Source of the DNA: Candidatus Woesearchaeota archaeon | GTDB taxonomy: Archaea; Nanobdellota; Nanobdellia; Woesearchaeales; JACPBO01 | DNA length: 45,885 bases | Direction of reading: 5' to 3' | Assembly: GCA_016180285.1 (NCBI GenBank) | Contig: JACPBO010000021.1 | Location: forward strand, 1-45,885 | In this document: piece after piece, positions 8,684-17,594 of the stretch | How positions within the stretch are numbered: the stretch's first letter is position 1 | Layout: each line of letters begins with the position of its first letter | Translations under genes and position numbers: made by a program | Notes under the pieces: model-generated | What the model was told of the DNA's origin: nothing | Databases searched by the model: none | What the model saw: the letters and a program-made list of their open reading frames with translations, nothing else

Positions 8684-11600
8684 TTAGCTTTGCCTAGCTG
8701 ACCTCTTCAGCCATTCATTCCAGTCAAAAAATATTCTTTTCGAATCCAAGAATCCAACTTCTTCTTTTACGGCATCGGATATTTTATGAAATTCATCATT
8801 TGCTAAAACAACAAACTTTGCTTCAAGCAAATCAGGCATTTTTGACTTATCAGCTGCATCAACTATTGCCTCTTTTATTTTAGCCCTTAGCAGTATGTTG
8901 TCCCACACAGCATCCCAGTTGCCTGCCCATTCCTTGACATTGCCTGCTATTGCTTTTAATATATCAGAATCTCCGTTTACCAAATCCTTGCTTGCTTCCA
9001 AGCTGTCTGTTTTTGAGTTGTACTTCATTAAATCTACAAAGCCGCCTTCAGCCAGAGGATCATCTTCCCAGAATTTCCTTACTTCAGTTATTTGTGTAAC
9101 TCTCCTCCATCTGTGCAGCCCGTCTGCCGATCTTATTGGATTTGCAACAACTATAATATCGGTTGCCTTGAAGCTTGTTCTTGGCACTCCTAAATCATTG
9201 ACAACCCTGTCAAATACGCCGTAAGGAGAATCGCCATGTATTGTTCCTGCAACAACATTTGCCAATGCACCCACCCTCATTGCCTCATAGAGTGATTTTG
9301 CTTCCATCGAACGAACTTCTCCGACAACTAATGCAGAATCCCCTAATCTAAGCGTTGACCTTATTCCTTCATCCGCAGAAACTTCAGTTGTTCCTTTAGT
9401 TAAAGCGCTCGCAACTTTCATTGACTGGATGTTATAGCCTAAATCTCTGAGAGCAGATACTGGCAATTCTAAAGTGTTATGGGCAACCATATTCTCGCAA
9501 ACAAAGCTCTCGCATTCTGGTACAGAAATGTCGTACACAAAATCTTCAAAATCTTGGAGTACATCTATTGCCTTAACTTCATCCCAGAATATGTCTGAAG
9601 TCGCAAGATTTGTTAGATTGGCTTTTAGTTTGCTCTCTTGCATTAATTCAACAATTTGAGCAAGCTTGGTTTTGCCAATATTGTTATCTCTCTTTATATA
9701 ATCGTGATAATTTAGTTGTTTATATTCCGTCCAAAGCGACCTTTTAGCTTCTAAACTAAGAGGCACAATATCAGAACTGTCGTGAGTGCTGAGTTTAGAG
9801 CATAATTTTCTTAGCTTTGCTATTTTATATTCTTGCAAAAAGCCTATATTTTCATAAAACTTAATGAAATCTTTCAATGTGCTGATTGCCGCATTATAAG
9901 TGCCATCTTTTCTAATAGTTCCAATCCTAAGATTGATGCCAAAGACAGAAAGCAAGAATTGCAGATCTTTTAAAAGATTCATGGACGAAAGCGGGATAAC
10001 GAGTTCCTTATCTGAAGCACAACCATCCCCTGAAAAAATTCCCTTTAAAACAAAGGCTATTTGCTCTTTCGAAAGACTATAAACCCATTCGGGGATTCTT
10101 TTTGTGTATGCATCGCCTTCTAAACTTAGGCATTCCTTCATCAATACCTTTAATGGCTTTGAATTCATCATGTAAGAACTCCCATCAGAATGCAGCTTTC
10201 TTTTAATGCCAAACATTTGCGCTGTGTCATCAAACACTTTTCTATCTCCTGCATCATTGCATGATACTATTACTGAATTTCTATCATAGCATCCATCAGC
10301 TATCCAAAGGCCGATAAAAGTTAGAAATTCTTCCGTAAGCTCAATGTTTGTTGGAAGTTTCGTAATACTGTTATTATAGGAGAAATATGCTTCGCTTCCT
10401 GCTTTTAACCCTAAGGCAATTAAAGAGGATAATATTGTTTGAGGTAAAAATCCTTTCTTAAGCCAGTTTTTAATTGCTGATTTTCCATATCCTGCTTCTT
10501 TTCCAAGATGCTTAATCTCTTTTTCATATTCTAATATTGCCTTTTTAATGGATTCGCCGCAGAAAAAGGATTTTGGAATTTTGACTAATTGCTCAAGCAA
10601 ATCAAACTTTTGAATTAATTTATTATTGATGTTAATAACCCTTGGCACAGCTATATGGCTTCCTACTTTGAGGTCGTTCGCCTTAACATCTGTTATGTTT
10701 GCTTTATCATCAAGCCCAAAAAGCGAGTGATCGCCCGTTACCTTTATAGTCCTTCCAGTTCTCGTGGTTATTTTATAGACTGGTTTCTTTACTTTATGGC
10801 GAATGAATTTGCTTGCATTTGCAAGCTTTATCCTTCCTTGTTTATCCATTGCAAAAACTTTTATATTTTCCGGATTCCCTGTAACTTCATGTTCAGTCAA
10901 GCTATACCATGCGCCATACTTATTAAACAAATCATCAATTAATGCCCCCATAGTTGTTCTTTCTACCCTTCCATTTCTATAAATGCATAAACTGGAGTCG
11001 CTTGTAACACTATCTTCTATGGTTATTATTCTATATTTCCTCATTATGTCAACCATTACTGCCCCCAGCAATGATGTTTTTCCTGCTGATCTTGTTCCTG
11101 CAACAAGCATTGTTCTCGATCCATCTATAATGAAACTGAGAATTCCGGCTGCAAGCGGATTCATCATTCCATTCTTTATGAACAATGGCAAAGTCCAGGG
11201 CTTATCCCTGTGCCTCCTGAATGCATATGCCAGTCCAGTCGGATTAAGGGGAGATGAAATAACACCCACTCTTGCCCTTGCTCCGGGTATGTGAATTTCT
11301 GTATCAAGAATGGGATTTGCTTCATCCAATGGCCTTCCGGAAAGCAGCCTTAACTTTGATGCCCACGACTCAGCTTCTGTGCTTGTCGGAATGATGTTGG
11401 TCATGCAGTCCCCAAAATCCTGGTGCACAATAAACATTGGAGTCTTGCCCATTGGGCTGTTGATTGTAACATCCTGCACTTTTTCATCTTTCAATAAAAC
11501 TTCAATAAGCCCGAATCCAATTGTATATCTGACCAAAATGCTTGCCAGTTCGCTGACCTCCTTTTCCCTTAGCTTCATATTTTTGTAAGATGCCAGTTCC

Positions 11601-12481
11601 TCTATCAAATCCCTCCCTACATTGAAGAAAACATCTCTCATTCTTTCTGGATCTGTAAACTCTGCCTTTGTCGGCTTATGCTCAGCCATTATCTTTCTTG
11701 CAGCATCCAATACGTCATACTTTTCCTCGCTTAGCTTGAATTCAGGCGGAGTCATATGATAGAGATATTGCACAGTGTTAGGAACCCCGAATATCATGAC
11801 TTCGGTGCCTTCAACATCGTAATTATCCAGCTCTTCTCCATTTTCAGGATAAGCAGCCATTAATTTGGTAAACATAAAATCCGGCTTTATGATCGGGTTG
11901 AATATCTTTCTGTAAACAGCCCTGTCCCCGCTTTTGTATCCTGCAAGATAAGGCTGCGCAAGTGTAATCATTTTCGTTTTGCTTAAAAGCTTCAGCACAT
12001 AATTCAATATTGAAAGGTATTTTTTAGAGCACGGAACATAACGCTCATCAATGGTTTTCTCCAGGATTATTTTTTCATGCCGGATTAATCGCTTAATTTC
12101 AATATATGCGTCTATCGGGTCAGACTTCAGCATTTTAAAAACAATATTCTGCGTATCAGCATACCATTTGTCCGCATAAGCCCTGCAGTAAGGGTCTGCT
12201 GCGAGATTTTCATAGCCAAAAACATCGCGCTGCTTCGTCATATGCTTGTAAAGCCTTGCTATTTCTGCCAACAGCTGAGTTTGCGCGTAATCATACTCAT
12301 AATCCCTTTTCTGCGAGAACACTATCTTCGTGATATTGCCTATCTCAGTCAGTACATCTACTGCGCGGGACATGCATGCAGAGGAATCCTCCAGAGAAGG
12401 GGCGAAATCCCAGTTCTCGGCGTTGAATTTAAGCACAGTATCTTCGCCTTCCCTCAATACATCATAGTCTTCTTCCGGCAT
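8684..12481 (-). CDS. tadA: VirB11/TadA-type secretion ATPase interrupted by an intein
   Basis: A 1265-residue precursor; the spliced host protein would be 753 residues. A long N-terminal region (to about residue 290) precedes the hexameric AAA-like ATPase core: SILVRYTIGFGLIEVLL, then the Walker A GTRSAGKTSLL, then IITIED, where the intein interrupts. After it the host continues TLELPVSALRDLGYN, RLGDSALVVGEVRSMEAKSLYEAM and AGTIHGDSPYGVFDRVV (Walker B and His box). The enzyme powers filament assembly or secretion with the downstream TadC-like protein. The ATG at 12481 has AAGAGGAAGG upstream and follows the small RHH gene by 10 nt. ArlI/PilT-type relatives are alternatives; the long N-terminus favours a pilus or Tad-like ATPase. 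Confidence 0.93.
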   Translation of the reverse strand: MPEEDYDVLREGEDTVLKFNAENWDFAPSLEDSSACMSRAVDVLTEIGNITKIVFSQKRDYEYDYAQTQLLAEIARLYKHMTKQRDVFGYENLAADPYCRAYADKWYADTQNIVFKMLKSDPIDAYIEIKRLIRHEKIILEKTIDERYVPCSKKYLSILNYVLKLLSKTKMITLAQPYLAGYKSGDRAVYRKIFNPIIKPDFMFTKLMAAYPENGEELDNYDVEGTEVMIFGVPNTVQYLYHMTPPEFKLSEEKYDVLDAARKIMAEHKPTKAEFTDPERMRDVFFNVGRDLIEELASYKNMKLREKEVSELASILVRYTIGFGLIEVLLKDEKVQDVTINSPMGKTPMFIVHQDFGDCMTNIIPTSTEAESWASKLRLLSGRPLDEANPILDTEIHIPGARARVGVISSPLNPTGLAYAFRRHRDKPWTLPLFIKNGMMNPLAAGILSFIIDGSRTMLVAGTRSAGKTSLLGAVMVDIMRKYRIITIEDSVTSDSSLCIYRNGRVERTTMGALIDDLFNKYGAWYSLTEHEVTGNPENIKVFAMDKQGRIKLANASKFIRHKVKKPVYKITTRTGRTIKVTGDHSLFGLDDKANITDVKANDLKVGSHIAVPRVININNKLIQKFDLLEQLVKIPKSFFCGESIKKAILEYEKEIKHLGKEAGYGKSAIKNWLKKGFLPQTILSSLIALGLKAGSEAYFSYNNSITKLPTNIELTEEFLTFIGLWIADGCYDRNSVIVSCNDAGDRKVFDDTAQMFGIKRKLHSDGSSYMMNSKPLKVLMKECLSLEGDAYTKRIPEWVYSLSKEQIAFVLKGIFSGDGCASDKELVIPLSSMNLLKDLQFLLSVFGINLRIGTIRKDGTYNAAISTLKDFIKFYENIGFLQEYKIAKLRKLCSKLSTHDSSDIVPLSLEAKRSLWTEYKQLNYHDYIKRDNNIGKTKLAQIVELMQESKLKANLTNLATSDIFWDEVKAIDVLQDFEDFVYDISVPECESFVCENMVAHNTLELPVSALRDLGYNIQSMKVASALTKGTTEVSADEGIRSTLRLGDSALVVGEVRSMEAKSLYEAMRVGALANVVAGTIHGDSPYGVFDRVVNDLGVPRTSFKATDIIVVANPIRSADGLHRWRRVTQITEVRKFWEDDPLAEGGFVDLMKYNSKTDSLEASKDLVNGDSDILKAIAGNVKEWAGNWDAVWDNILLRAKIKEAIVDAADKSKMPDLLEAKFVVLANDEFHKISDAVKEEVGFLDSKRIFFDWNEWLKRSARQS
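9476..11011 (-). mobile_element. Intein with LAGLIDADG homing endonuclease, residues 491-1002 of the ATPase
   Basis: A 512-residue in-frame insertion. It begins with Ser (SVTSDSSLCIYRNGRVE, block A), has block B with a TxxH (VTGDHSLFG), two dodecapeptide motifs of a DOD endonuclease (FIGLWIADGC near nt 10285-10315 and GIFSGDGC near 10015-10040), block F (FVYDISVPECESFVCEN) and block G ending VAHN. The first downstream host residue is Thr. Removing it joins IITIED to TLELP, the exact uninterrupted sequence of this ATPase family. Ser1, penultimate His, terminal Asn and Thr+1 are all present, so splicing should be competent. The site is the conserved catalytic core, typical of inteins. Confidence 0.94.
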
Positions 12482-12491
12482 GCCTTCCTCT

Positions 12492-12635
12492 TTATTTTTC
12501 CTTCTTATTTTTTAATAACTCAAGAGCAATCTCAATCAGATGCGACTTATTCCTGTATTTTGTCCTGTCTTTTAATTCAGAATCAATCCATTCGATCAGG
12601 TCTTCCTCAATTGTCGCGCTTATTGGCTTTTTCAT
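12492..12635 (-). CDS. Short ribbon-helix-helix (CopG-like) DNA-binding protein
   Basis: A 47-residue ORF: MKKPISATIEEDLIEWIDSE, then a Lys/Arg-rich turn (LKDRTKYRNKS) and a second helix HLIEIALELLKN. This is the beta-strand, helix, turn, helix pattern of RHH repressors, which act as dimers. It sits directly upstream of the ATPase start and probably heads the operon. AT-rich palindromic DNA upstream of its promoter could be its own operator. RHH proteins often serve as antitoxins, but no toxin gene is adjacent; the ATPase operon is the likelier target. Confidence 0.75.
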   Translation of the reverse strand: MKKPISATIEEDLIEWIDSELKDRTKYRNKSHLIEIALELLKNKKEK

Positions 12636-12683
12636 GGCATTTCACAGCATTATCTTGCAGGGCGCATAATGCACATATATTAT

Positions 12684-12695
12684 AAAATATATTTT
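12684..12695. promoter_or_regulatory. AT-rich palindrome upstream of the RHH-ATPase-TadC operon
   Basis: The perfect palindrome aaaatatatttt lies about 50 nt upstream of the RHH start, within the AT-rich promoter region. It is a candidate promoter element or RHH operator; such short AT palindromes also occur by chance in this base composition. Confidence 0.3.
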
Positions 12696-12783
12696 ACATT
12701 ATTTTATTTATTTTATAACATACTTGAAAGAAAGAGTATTTAAGGGTTGCGGTTTTTTGAGATTTTCTAAGAAGATGGTTAAA

Positions 12784-12899
12784 TGCACCGGCCGGGATTT
12801 GAACCCGAATAAACGGCTCTCTTCTCATAAATGGAAGGCCGTTGTCATTTAATGCAACTGTTACAAGCGTAACCAGTTATGCCATTAGACCACCGGTGC
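12784..12899 (-). tRNA. tRNA-Gly(UCC) with two introns (D-loop and anticodon loop)
   Basis: Acceptor GCACCGG/CCGGTGC, discriminator A, no encoded CCA; T-arm TCGGG-TTCAAAT-CCCGG. Intron 1 (12849-12880, 32 nt) lies between about nt 20 and 21. The D-stem GTC/GAC and helix TAATG/CATTA flank 3-nt bulges, and the intron carries a hairpin (GTTAC/GTAAC). Removing it restores D-arm GTC-TAATGGCAT-GAC. Intron 2 (12819-12831, 13 nt) is at 37/38: anticodon stem ACGGC/GCCGT, 3' bulge AGA, central helix CTTC/GAAG, 5' bulge CAT. It leaves loop CTTCCAA with anticodon UCC. The mature RNA is 71 nt. Junction 1 could shift by one base. Confidence 0.87.
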
Positions 12900-12962
12900 A
12901 CAGCTTGTAAAGATTATCCTCATTTTATAAAACTTTTCATATTGGCGCAAAAAAAACAAAAT

Positions 12963-12972
12963 CTTTTTATAC
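12963..12972 (+). promoter_or_regulatory. TATA box of the small membrane protein gene
   Basis: ctttttatac lies about 26 nt upstream of the ATG at 12994, a leaderless spacing. Confidence 0.5.
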
Positions 12973-12993
12973 TTCCTTATCTAAAACACCCTC

Positions 12994-13194
12994 ATGGCGG
13001 AAAGAGATATAAGATCCCTTCAAAGGGAAAGAAGAAGGCTTGGCAGAACAATAAGGTCGCTTAAAAGAGAGAATATATCGAAAAGGGATGAAGCTGTAAG
13101 GGGCAAAAAAAGAGGCGGCTTTGGATTTGTCCTGCTGCTCATGCTGATCGCAGTCCTTATTTTATGGTATTGGTTCTTTTATTTGAAAAAGTGA
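12994..13194 (+). CDS. Small basic membrane protein, unknown
   Basis: A 66-residue protein. Residues 1-42 are strongly basic (many Arg and Lys, with an RSLQRERRRLGRTIRSLKR helix), followed by a single hydrophobic helix FGFVLLLMLIAVLILWYWFF and a Lys-Lys end. Charge distribution predicts the basic part in the cytoplasm, where it could touch nucleic acid or acidic lipid. No family recognised. The promoter sits 25 nt upstream and the gene is monocistronic, between tRNA-Gly and an unknown gene. Confidence 0.7.
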   Translation: MAERDIRSLQRERRRLGRTIRSLKRENISKRDEAVRGKKRGGFGFVLLLMLIAVLILWYWFFYLKK

Positions 13195-13290
13195 TTGCAG
13201 GCGCAGGATTAATTTTGATTAGCGGAATATTCAAAACATAAGAAAACTTTATATATCCTGCTCACAATTGTATATTTGGGTTTAAAGAAC

Positions 13291-14007
13291 ATGGCAATTG
13301 ATGAAAGATTATTAGCTGAGTTTATTCCTTCTGAAGAAAAATTAACGGAATTAGAGACGCAACCCGGTTTTCCCCTTCCTATCGACACAACAATTATACT
13401 TGTGGGTGAAAGTTGGCCGTTTTTAAAAAAACTAATAAGGCAATCTTATAATATCATAAAAGATGTTTTTGAAGGAACTTCTTTGGAATATAAGCTAAGC
13501 CTTTATAAGGAATCTATGCCTGCTGAAGAAGAAGCAGCTATGGATTTTTTAAAGAGAAATCGTCAAAAATTTGGAATAAAGGGAGATTACGACGATTTGA
13601 TGGGGGGAATAACTAATGCGCCTTTTATAATGAAAGAAGGCAGAAAAATAACATTGGAATCAATAAATAGATTTTCGGCAAGGATGTATACCGGAGAAAA
13701 GCCAACTATGATAGATAGTTATAATAAAAAAGAAGTTGGTTTTGAAAAAGAAAAAATCAAGAGGTATGATGACCGTACAAGAAAAGTTTTTTTGCAAGAA
13801 AAATATGAAATTGAGTTTGAAGTGGGCTTTAAGCAGGATGGTGATGGAAAAAAACTATGGTTCTATTCATTTGGCTATAGAACCACGGAGTTCAGTCAAT
13901 TATATGAAAAGCTCTATAAGTCAATCGTCAGATCTGAAGATTTGCTATGCTTCAAGAAAGATAGGGTAGAGCATGAAAAATTTGGGATTATTAGATTTTT
14001 AACTTAA
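13291..14007 (+). CDS. Unknown soluble protein, 238 residues
   Basis: No family recognised. The sequence is charged and mixed alpha/beta with no membrane segment: an N-terminal LLAEFIPSEEKLTELET, a hydrophobic strand TTIILVGESW, helical middle, and a C-terminal half with strand-like alternation (FLQEKYEIEFEVGF, KLWFYSFGYRT). Start is taken at the ATG 13291; a TTG five codons upstream is less likely, and a tttatata element lies about 40 nt before the ATG. It ends one base before the convergent DHH gene. Codon use looks more AT-rich than its neighbours, which could mean transfer. Confidence 0.7.
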   Translation: MAIDERLLAEFIPSEEKLTELETQPGFPLPIDTTIILVGESWPFLKKLIRQSYNIIKDVFEGTSLEYKLSLYKESMPAEEEAAMDFLKRNRQKFGIKGDYDDLMGGITNAPFIMKEGRKITLESINRFSARMYTGEKPTMIDSYNKKEVGFEKEKIKRYDDRTRKVFLQEKYEIEFEVGFKQDGDGKKLWFYSFGYRTTEFSQLYEKLYKSIVRSEDLLCFKKDRVEHEKFGIIRFLT

Positions 14008-14008
14008 T

Positions 14009-15019
14009 TTATCTTAAGCATCTTTCAAAGTTCTCCATAAACCTTTCAAAATCCTTTTTCTTTATGTTTGCTCCGCACGCCATCTCATGCCCGCCGCCAT
14101 AGCCCTCTATCCCGACAAGCGCCTTTTGAAGAACATCTCTCACATTTATTTTTGATGCCCTGAAGCTCAGCTTGACCTCATCAAACCTCTCCCGCCCTAT
14201 AACTATGATTTTATCAGGATATTTGTGAAGGAAATAATTTGACAGCTCTTTTGTAAAGCTGATCTTGACATCTTTGTATATATACATGAAAGTCTTGCCT
14301 TCGGTTTTTGTTTTTAAGGCCTCTTTCAGCAGTGATTCATACTCCTTGTTTATCTTCTCATATTGCTGATAGATGAATTTTCCCTGCGGCGTAGTCTGGT
14401 CTAAGATCTCATAAGGCTCGTTTATTCTCGTCAATATCTTTATGCATTTATTGGCAGTATCTGTGTCGCCCTTAACAACAAAAGAAAAGATTTTCATCAG
14501 CTCTCCAAGCCTTGTTTCAAACATCATCTTTTCAGGGTCTTTTATATTCTCAGGCAATAAATCAGGGTATTTTTTAGAAAATTCTTCAGCATATTCAGGA
14601 TAGAACCAGTCTGCTGCTGCCCCTAATGTTGCAAGCCACAGATCGCCGCCTGCAACTTTATAACAAATATATGTCACTGGAACATTCTTACCCTCAAGCC
14701 TTGGGTTAAAATAAAGGATTTTTTTCTTTTCCAAAAGTTCATGATGGTCTATCATAACTATCTTTGTCTTTACAGCATCAATGAATTCGTCATCAATCAT
14801 CGCAATATCCAGCACAAAGATCTTATCCGGCTGGTATTCCTCAGCTTTTCTTATGAACTTGCTGTCAATCCTGGGTGTGGCTTTGACAATAATGCCTTTC
14901 CCTTCCTTTATAAACTTATAAAACAGCAGAAATGAGCATACGCCGTCTGCATCATCATGAAAGAAAAACAGCGGCTTAGTGCAGGTTTCAAGCTCTTCTC
15001 TGATCTTATTGTAATCCAT
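14009..15019 (-). CDS. DHH-family phosphoesterase
   Basis: A 336-residue cytosolic phosphoesterase or nuclease of the DHH/DHHA1 superfamily (RecJ, NrnA, archaeal GAN relatives). Motif I is FFHDDADGVCS, motif II VLDIAM, motif III MIDHHE, and a motif-IV Asp in GAAADWFYP. The C-terminal DHHA1 domain has GYGGGHEMACGANI, the substrate-binding glycine loop. Mn2+-dependent cleavage of single-stranded nucleic acid or nanoRNA is the family activity; which substrate applies here cannot be told. A TATA-like TATTTAAATAAA lies about 30 nt upstream in the divergent region shared with nreA, consistent with but not proof of a repair role. Confidence 0.88.
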   Translation of the reverse strand: MDYNKIREELETCTKPLFFFHDDADGVCSFLLFYKFIKEGKGIIVKATPRIDSKFIRKAEEYQPDKIFVLDIAMIDDEFIDAVKTKIVMIDHHELLEKKKILYFNPRLEGKNVPVTYICYKVAGGDLWLATLGAAADWFYPEYAEEFSKKYPDLLPENIKDPEKMMFETRLGELMKIFSFVVKGDTDTANKCIKILTRINEPYEILDQTTPQGKFIYQQYEKINKEYESLLKEALKTKTEGKTFMYIYKDVKISFTKELSNYFLHKYPDKIIVIGRERFDEVKLSFRASKINVRDVLQKALVGIEGYGGGHEMACGANIKKKDFERFMENFERCLR

Positions 15020-15086
15020 AGCATCATGGAATAGAGGGTTTATTTAAATATTTACCTTGTTCCACTGGACATCTCTGCTGCTTAAC

Positions 15087-15096
15087 TTTATAAACC
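15087..15096 (+). promoter_or_regulatory. TATA box of nreA
   Basis: ctttataaac is centred about 25 nt upstream of the ATG at 15116, so the transcript is probably leaderless. Confidence 0.6.
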
Positions 15097-15115
15097 CCAA
15101 AAGCATTCTCTCCTT

Positions 15116-16369
15116 ATGAACATCCCGTGCATCAAGTGCAAAGGAGCTGATCCTCTAAATGCCTGCGGAAGGTCATTCTGCCCAATAATAGCCAAGTCTG
15201 AAGCAATGTTTAAGGTAAAGGAAACAATAGCCACAGACAGCTTTTTCGGCAGCTCTCCAGCGCCTTTTGTAGGCAGAGTAGGCTATCCTTTTGTCAATAT
15301 CGGGGTATTAAGCCCGCCTGAGCAGAGAGAGGATGCGTGGCTTTTCGACGCCCCGAGATACTGGGCAAATGAAAACTTCAACATTCCTGAAATAATAGAT
15401 TTCCGCTCTGCTTTGATCAACTCAAGGTTTACAGCAAATGTAAAAGACAGAAGCAAATTACTTGAAATAAGCCGCGAAGTTGGAATGGCTTCTAAGCCAG
15501 TTGACATTGAAGTCAAGCTTAAAGATAAGCCAAGGTTCAGATTAAACACAGACCCTTATGTTGCGCCAATGGGCCCAAATGCTGCACTGAAGAAGCTTGA
15601 AATTACAGAAAACCCGAAGATTGACTTTAAAGTTGAAAAAGTCGTAGCTGACTCTGACCTAAAGGCAGGCGATGCCTTGATTTACCTTTACAGGCATGAT
15701 TTTGATGAGAATTTTTTAAGCAAATTGCTGAGCGTTGGAACTCTAGGATTAAAAACGGACAGGAAATTGGTGCCGACTAGATGGTCAATAACAGCAACAG
15801 ACGATAATATCGGAAAATTCTTAATAAATAAAATAAAAGCATACAATCGGGCGGATTATTGCGCATATTTCGGAGGTTATCTTGGTAATTATTATCTCAT
15901 ACTTTTATTTCCAGAAGTATGGAGTTATGAATTGTTTGAAACTTATCTGCCAAGGGCATCATGGAACATAAATAGCAATGAAATATCTTATATGACTGAT
16001 TTTGAAACATATAATGGAAGAAAGAATTATGCCGAGAACACGTCAGGAGGATATTATGCAGCAAGGATTGGAATATTGGAAAGACTGCATAACCTAAAAA
16101 GACAGGCAAGTGTTCTCTGCCTTAGATTTATTACAGGCGAATATGCTGTTCCGCTTGGTGTGTGGGTTTGTCGCGAGAGTGTAAGGAAGGCAATGCATGC
16201 AAAGCCGATTAATTTTGCATCCAAGGAATTAATGCTGAAATATGCCGAATCTCTTGTAGAGAAGAAATTCGGATATGATCTGAAGAATATTCTGAAAAAC
16301 AGCATTTTACTGGGAAACTTAAAGAAACAAACTAAATTAAACATGTTCATAACTGCACAACATTTATAA
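15116..16369 (+). CDS. nreA: NreA-family DNA repair protein
   Basis: A 417-residue archaeal Nre protein, a family implicated in repair after mitomycin-type damage and in binding PCNA. The N-terminus is a cysteine cluster (CIKCKGADPLNACGRSFC), followed by conserved stretches PAPFVGRVGYPFVNIG, DAPRYWANENF and DFRSALINSRFTANV. The middle contains RWSITATDDNIG and the C-terminal half an AARIGILERL helix. Near the C-terminus QTKLNMFI fits a PCNA-interacting peptide (Qxx-aliphatic-xx-aromatic). It has its own TATA box and is followed 22 nt later by a radical SAM gene with a separate promoter. Confidence 0.9.
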   Translation: MNIPCIKCKGADPLNACGRSFCPIIAKSEAMFKVKETIATDSFFGSSPAPFVGRVGYPFVNIGVLSPPEQREDAWLFDAPRYWANENFNIPEIIDFRSALINSRFTANVKDRSKLLEISREVGMASKPVDIEVKLKDKPRFRLNTDPYVAPMGPNAALKKLEITENPKIDFKVEKVVADSDLKAGDALIYLYRHDFDENFLSKLLSVGTLGLKTDRKLVPTRWSITATDDNIGKFLINKIKAYNRADYCAYFGGYLGNYYLILLFPEVWSYELFETYLPRASWNINSNEISYMTDFETYNGRKNYAENTSGGYYAARIGILERLHNLKRQASVLCLRFITGEYAVPLGVWVCRESVRKAMHAKPINFASKELMLKYAESLVEKKFGYDLKNILKNSILLGNLKKQTKLNMFITAQHL

Positions 16370-16371
16370 AA
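16362..16371 (+). promoter_or_regulatory. TATA box of the radical SAM gene, overlapping the nreA stop
   Basis: atttataaaa overlaps the last codons of nreA and sits 25 nt before the ATG at 16392, suggesting independent leaderless expression. Confidence 0.5.
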
Positions 16372-16391
16372 ACATCAGAATTATTCTCCTT

Positions 16392-17594
16392 ATGGCAGCT
16401 TTAACATTTGAAAACCTTGAATTCCTTGAAAAAGAAAACGAAATAGTTGTTAATTTCATGAAATATTTTTATTTTAAGATTGAAAAAGAAGAGCTTGAAA
16501 GAATAGCCGATTTTAAGATAAGCAAAAACAGCATTTATTTTGAAAATATATCAGAGAAATCCGCATCAAACAAATTCAATATTCTCCTTTCAAAAAAAAT
16601 AACAGGCTTAAAAAGCAAAATATCAGGAAACAGAACAATCTACATCCATAAAAACTCAGGCATTCCTTTGATTGGCTCAAACAGCTTCGGCCTGGTTGAC
16701 CGCGGAACATCATTAATAGAAATTAAGCCAATTACAGGCTGCAACTTGGGCTGCATATTCTGCAGCGTAAATGAAGGCATAGGCACGAACAAGGCTGTTG
16801 ATTTTGTCGTAGAGAAAGACTACATTGTTGAGGAATTCAGGAAATTGGCTGCCTTCAAGGGCATCGGAGATATTGAAGCCCATATAAATGCGCAGGGCGA
16901 GCCATTGCTTTATTCCAATCTTGCAGATTTAATCAAGGATTTAAGAAAAATAAAAGAAGTCGGCGTTATTTCAATAGACACAAATGGTGTTTTATTGAAT
17001 AAAAAGTTGGTAGATGAATTAGCGGATGCTGGATTAACCAGATTTAATCTTTCCCTCGTGGCATTAGATAAGGAACTGGCAAAAAAGCTTGCAGGAACCA
17101 TTTATGATGTTGAAAAAATAAAGGAAATCGCCCGCTACATAGCTAAGAAATCAAGTTTGCTCATTGCTCCTGTTTTAGTGCCAGGCATAAATGACGATGA
17201 GATTGCAAAATTAATAGGATTCTGCAAGGAAATAAATTCAAAAATAGGCCTGCAGAACTTCCTTAATTATCGGTATGGAAGAAATCCTGTAAAAGCAATT
17301 CCAATGGATATTTTCAGAAAAAAACTGATGGAGTTGGAGTCAGAATACAGCATAAGGCTTCTTTTAACCAAAGATGACTTTAACATAAGGGAAACAAAAA
17401 AGCTTCCAAAGCCGTTTAAAAAAGGCCAGATAATAAAAGCAAAAATAATGTGCGAAAGCAGGCGGAAGAGCGAAAAGATCGCTGTTGCAGATGAAAGGTG
17501 CATTACAGTTCCAAACTGCAGCCAGGAGAGCGGCATTGTAAAGCTGAGGATAACAAGAGACAAGGACAATGTGTTCTATGGTGAACAAGTTTAA
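16392..17594 (+). CDS. Radical SAM protein with C-terminal TRAM-like domain
   Basis: A 400-residue radical S-adenosylmethionine enzyme. The cluster motif is CNLGCIFC (CxxxCxxC) around residue 118, followed by the SAM-binding glycine region INAQGEPLLYSN and strand VISIDTNGVLL. After the barrel (to about residue 315) comes a small beta-rich tail (KKGQIIKAKIMCESRRKSEKI, GIVKLRITRDKDN) that looks like a TRAM/OB domain for RNA binding. That combination suggests an RNA- or tRNA-modifying enzyme, but the reaction is not identifiable here. The N-terminal 110 residues have no family I recognise. Confidence 0.85.
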   Translation: MAALTFENLEFLEKENEIVVNFMKYFYFKIEKEELERIADFKISKNSIYFENISEKSASNKFNILLSKKITGLKSKISGNRTIYIHKNSGIPLIGSNSFGLVDRGTSLIEIKPITGCNLGCIFCSVNEGIGTNKAVDFVVEKDYIVEEFRKLAAFKGIGDIEAHINAQGEPLLYSNLADLIKDLRKIKEVGVISIDTNGVLLNKKLVDELADAGLTRFNLSLVALDKELAKKLAGTIYDVEKIKEIARYIAKKSSLLIAPVLVPGINDDEIAKLIGFCKEINSKIGLQNFLNYRYGRNPVKAIPMDIFRKKLMELESEYSIRLLLTKDDFNIRETKKLPKPFKKGQIIKAKIMCESRRKSEKIAVADERCITVPNCSQESGIVKLRITRDKDNVFYGEQV

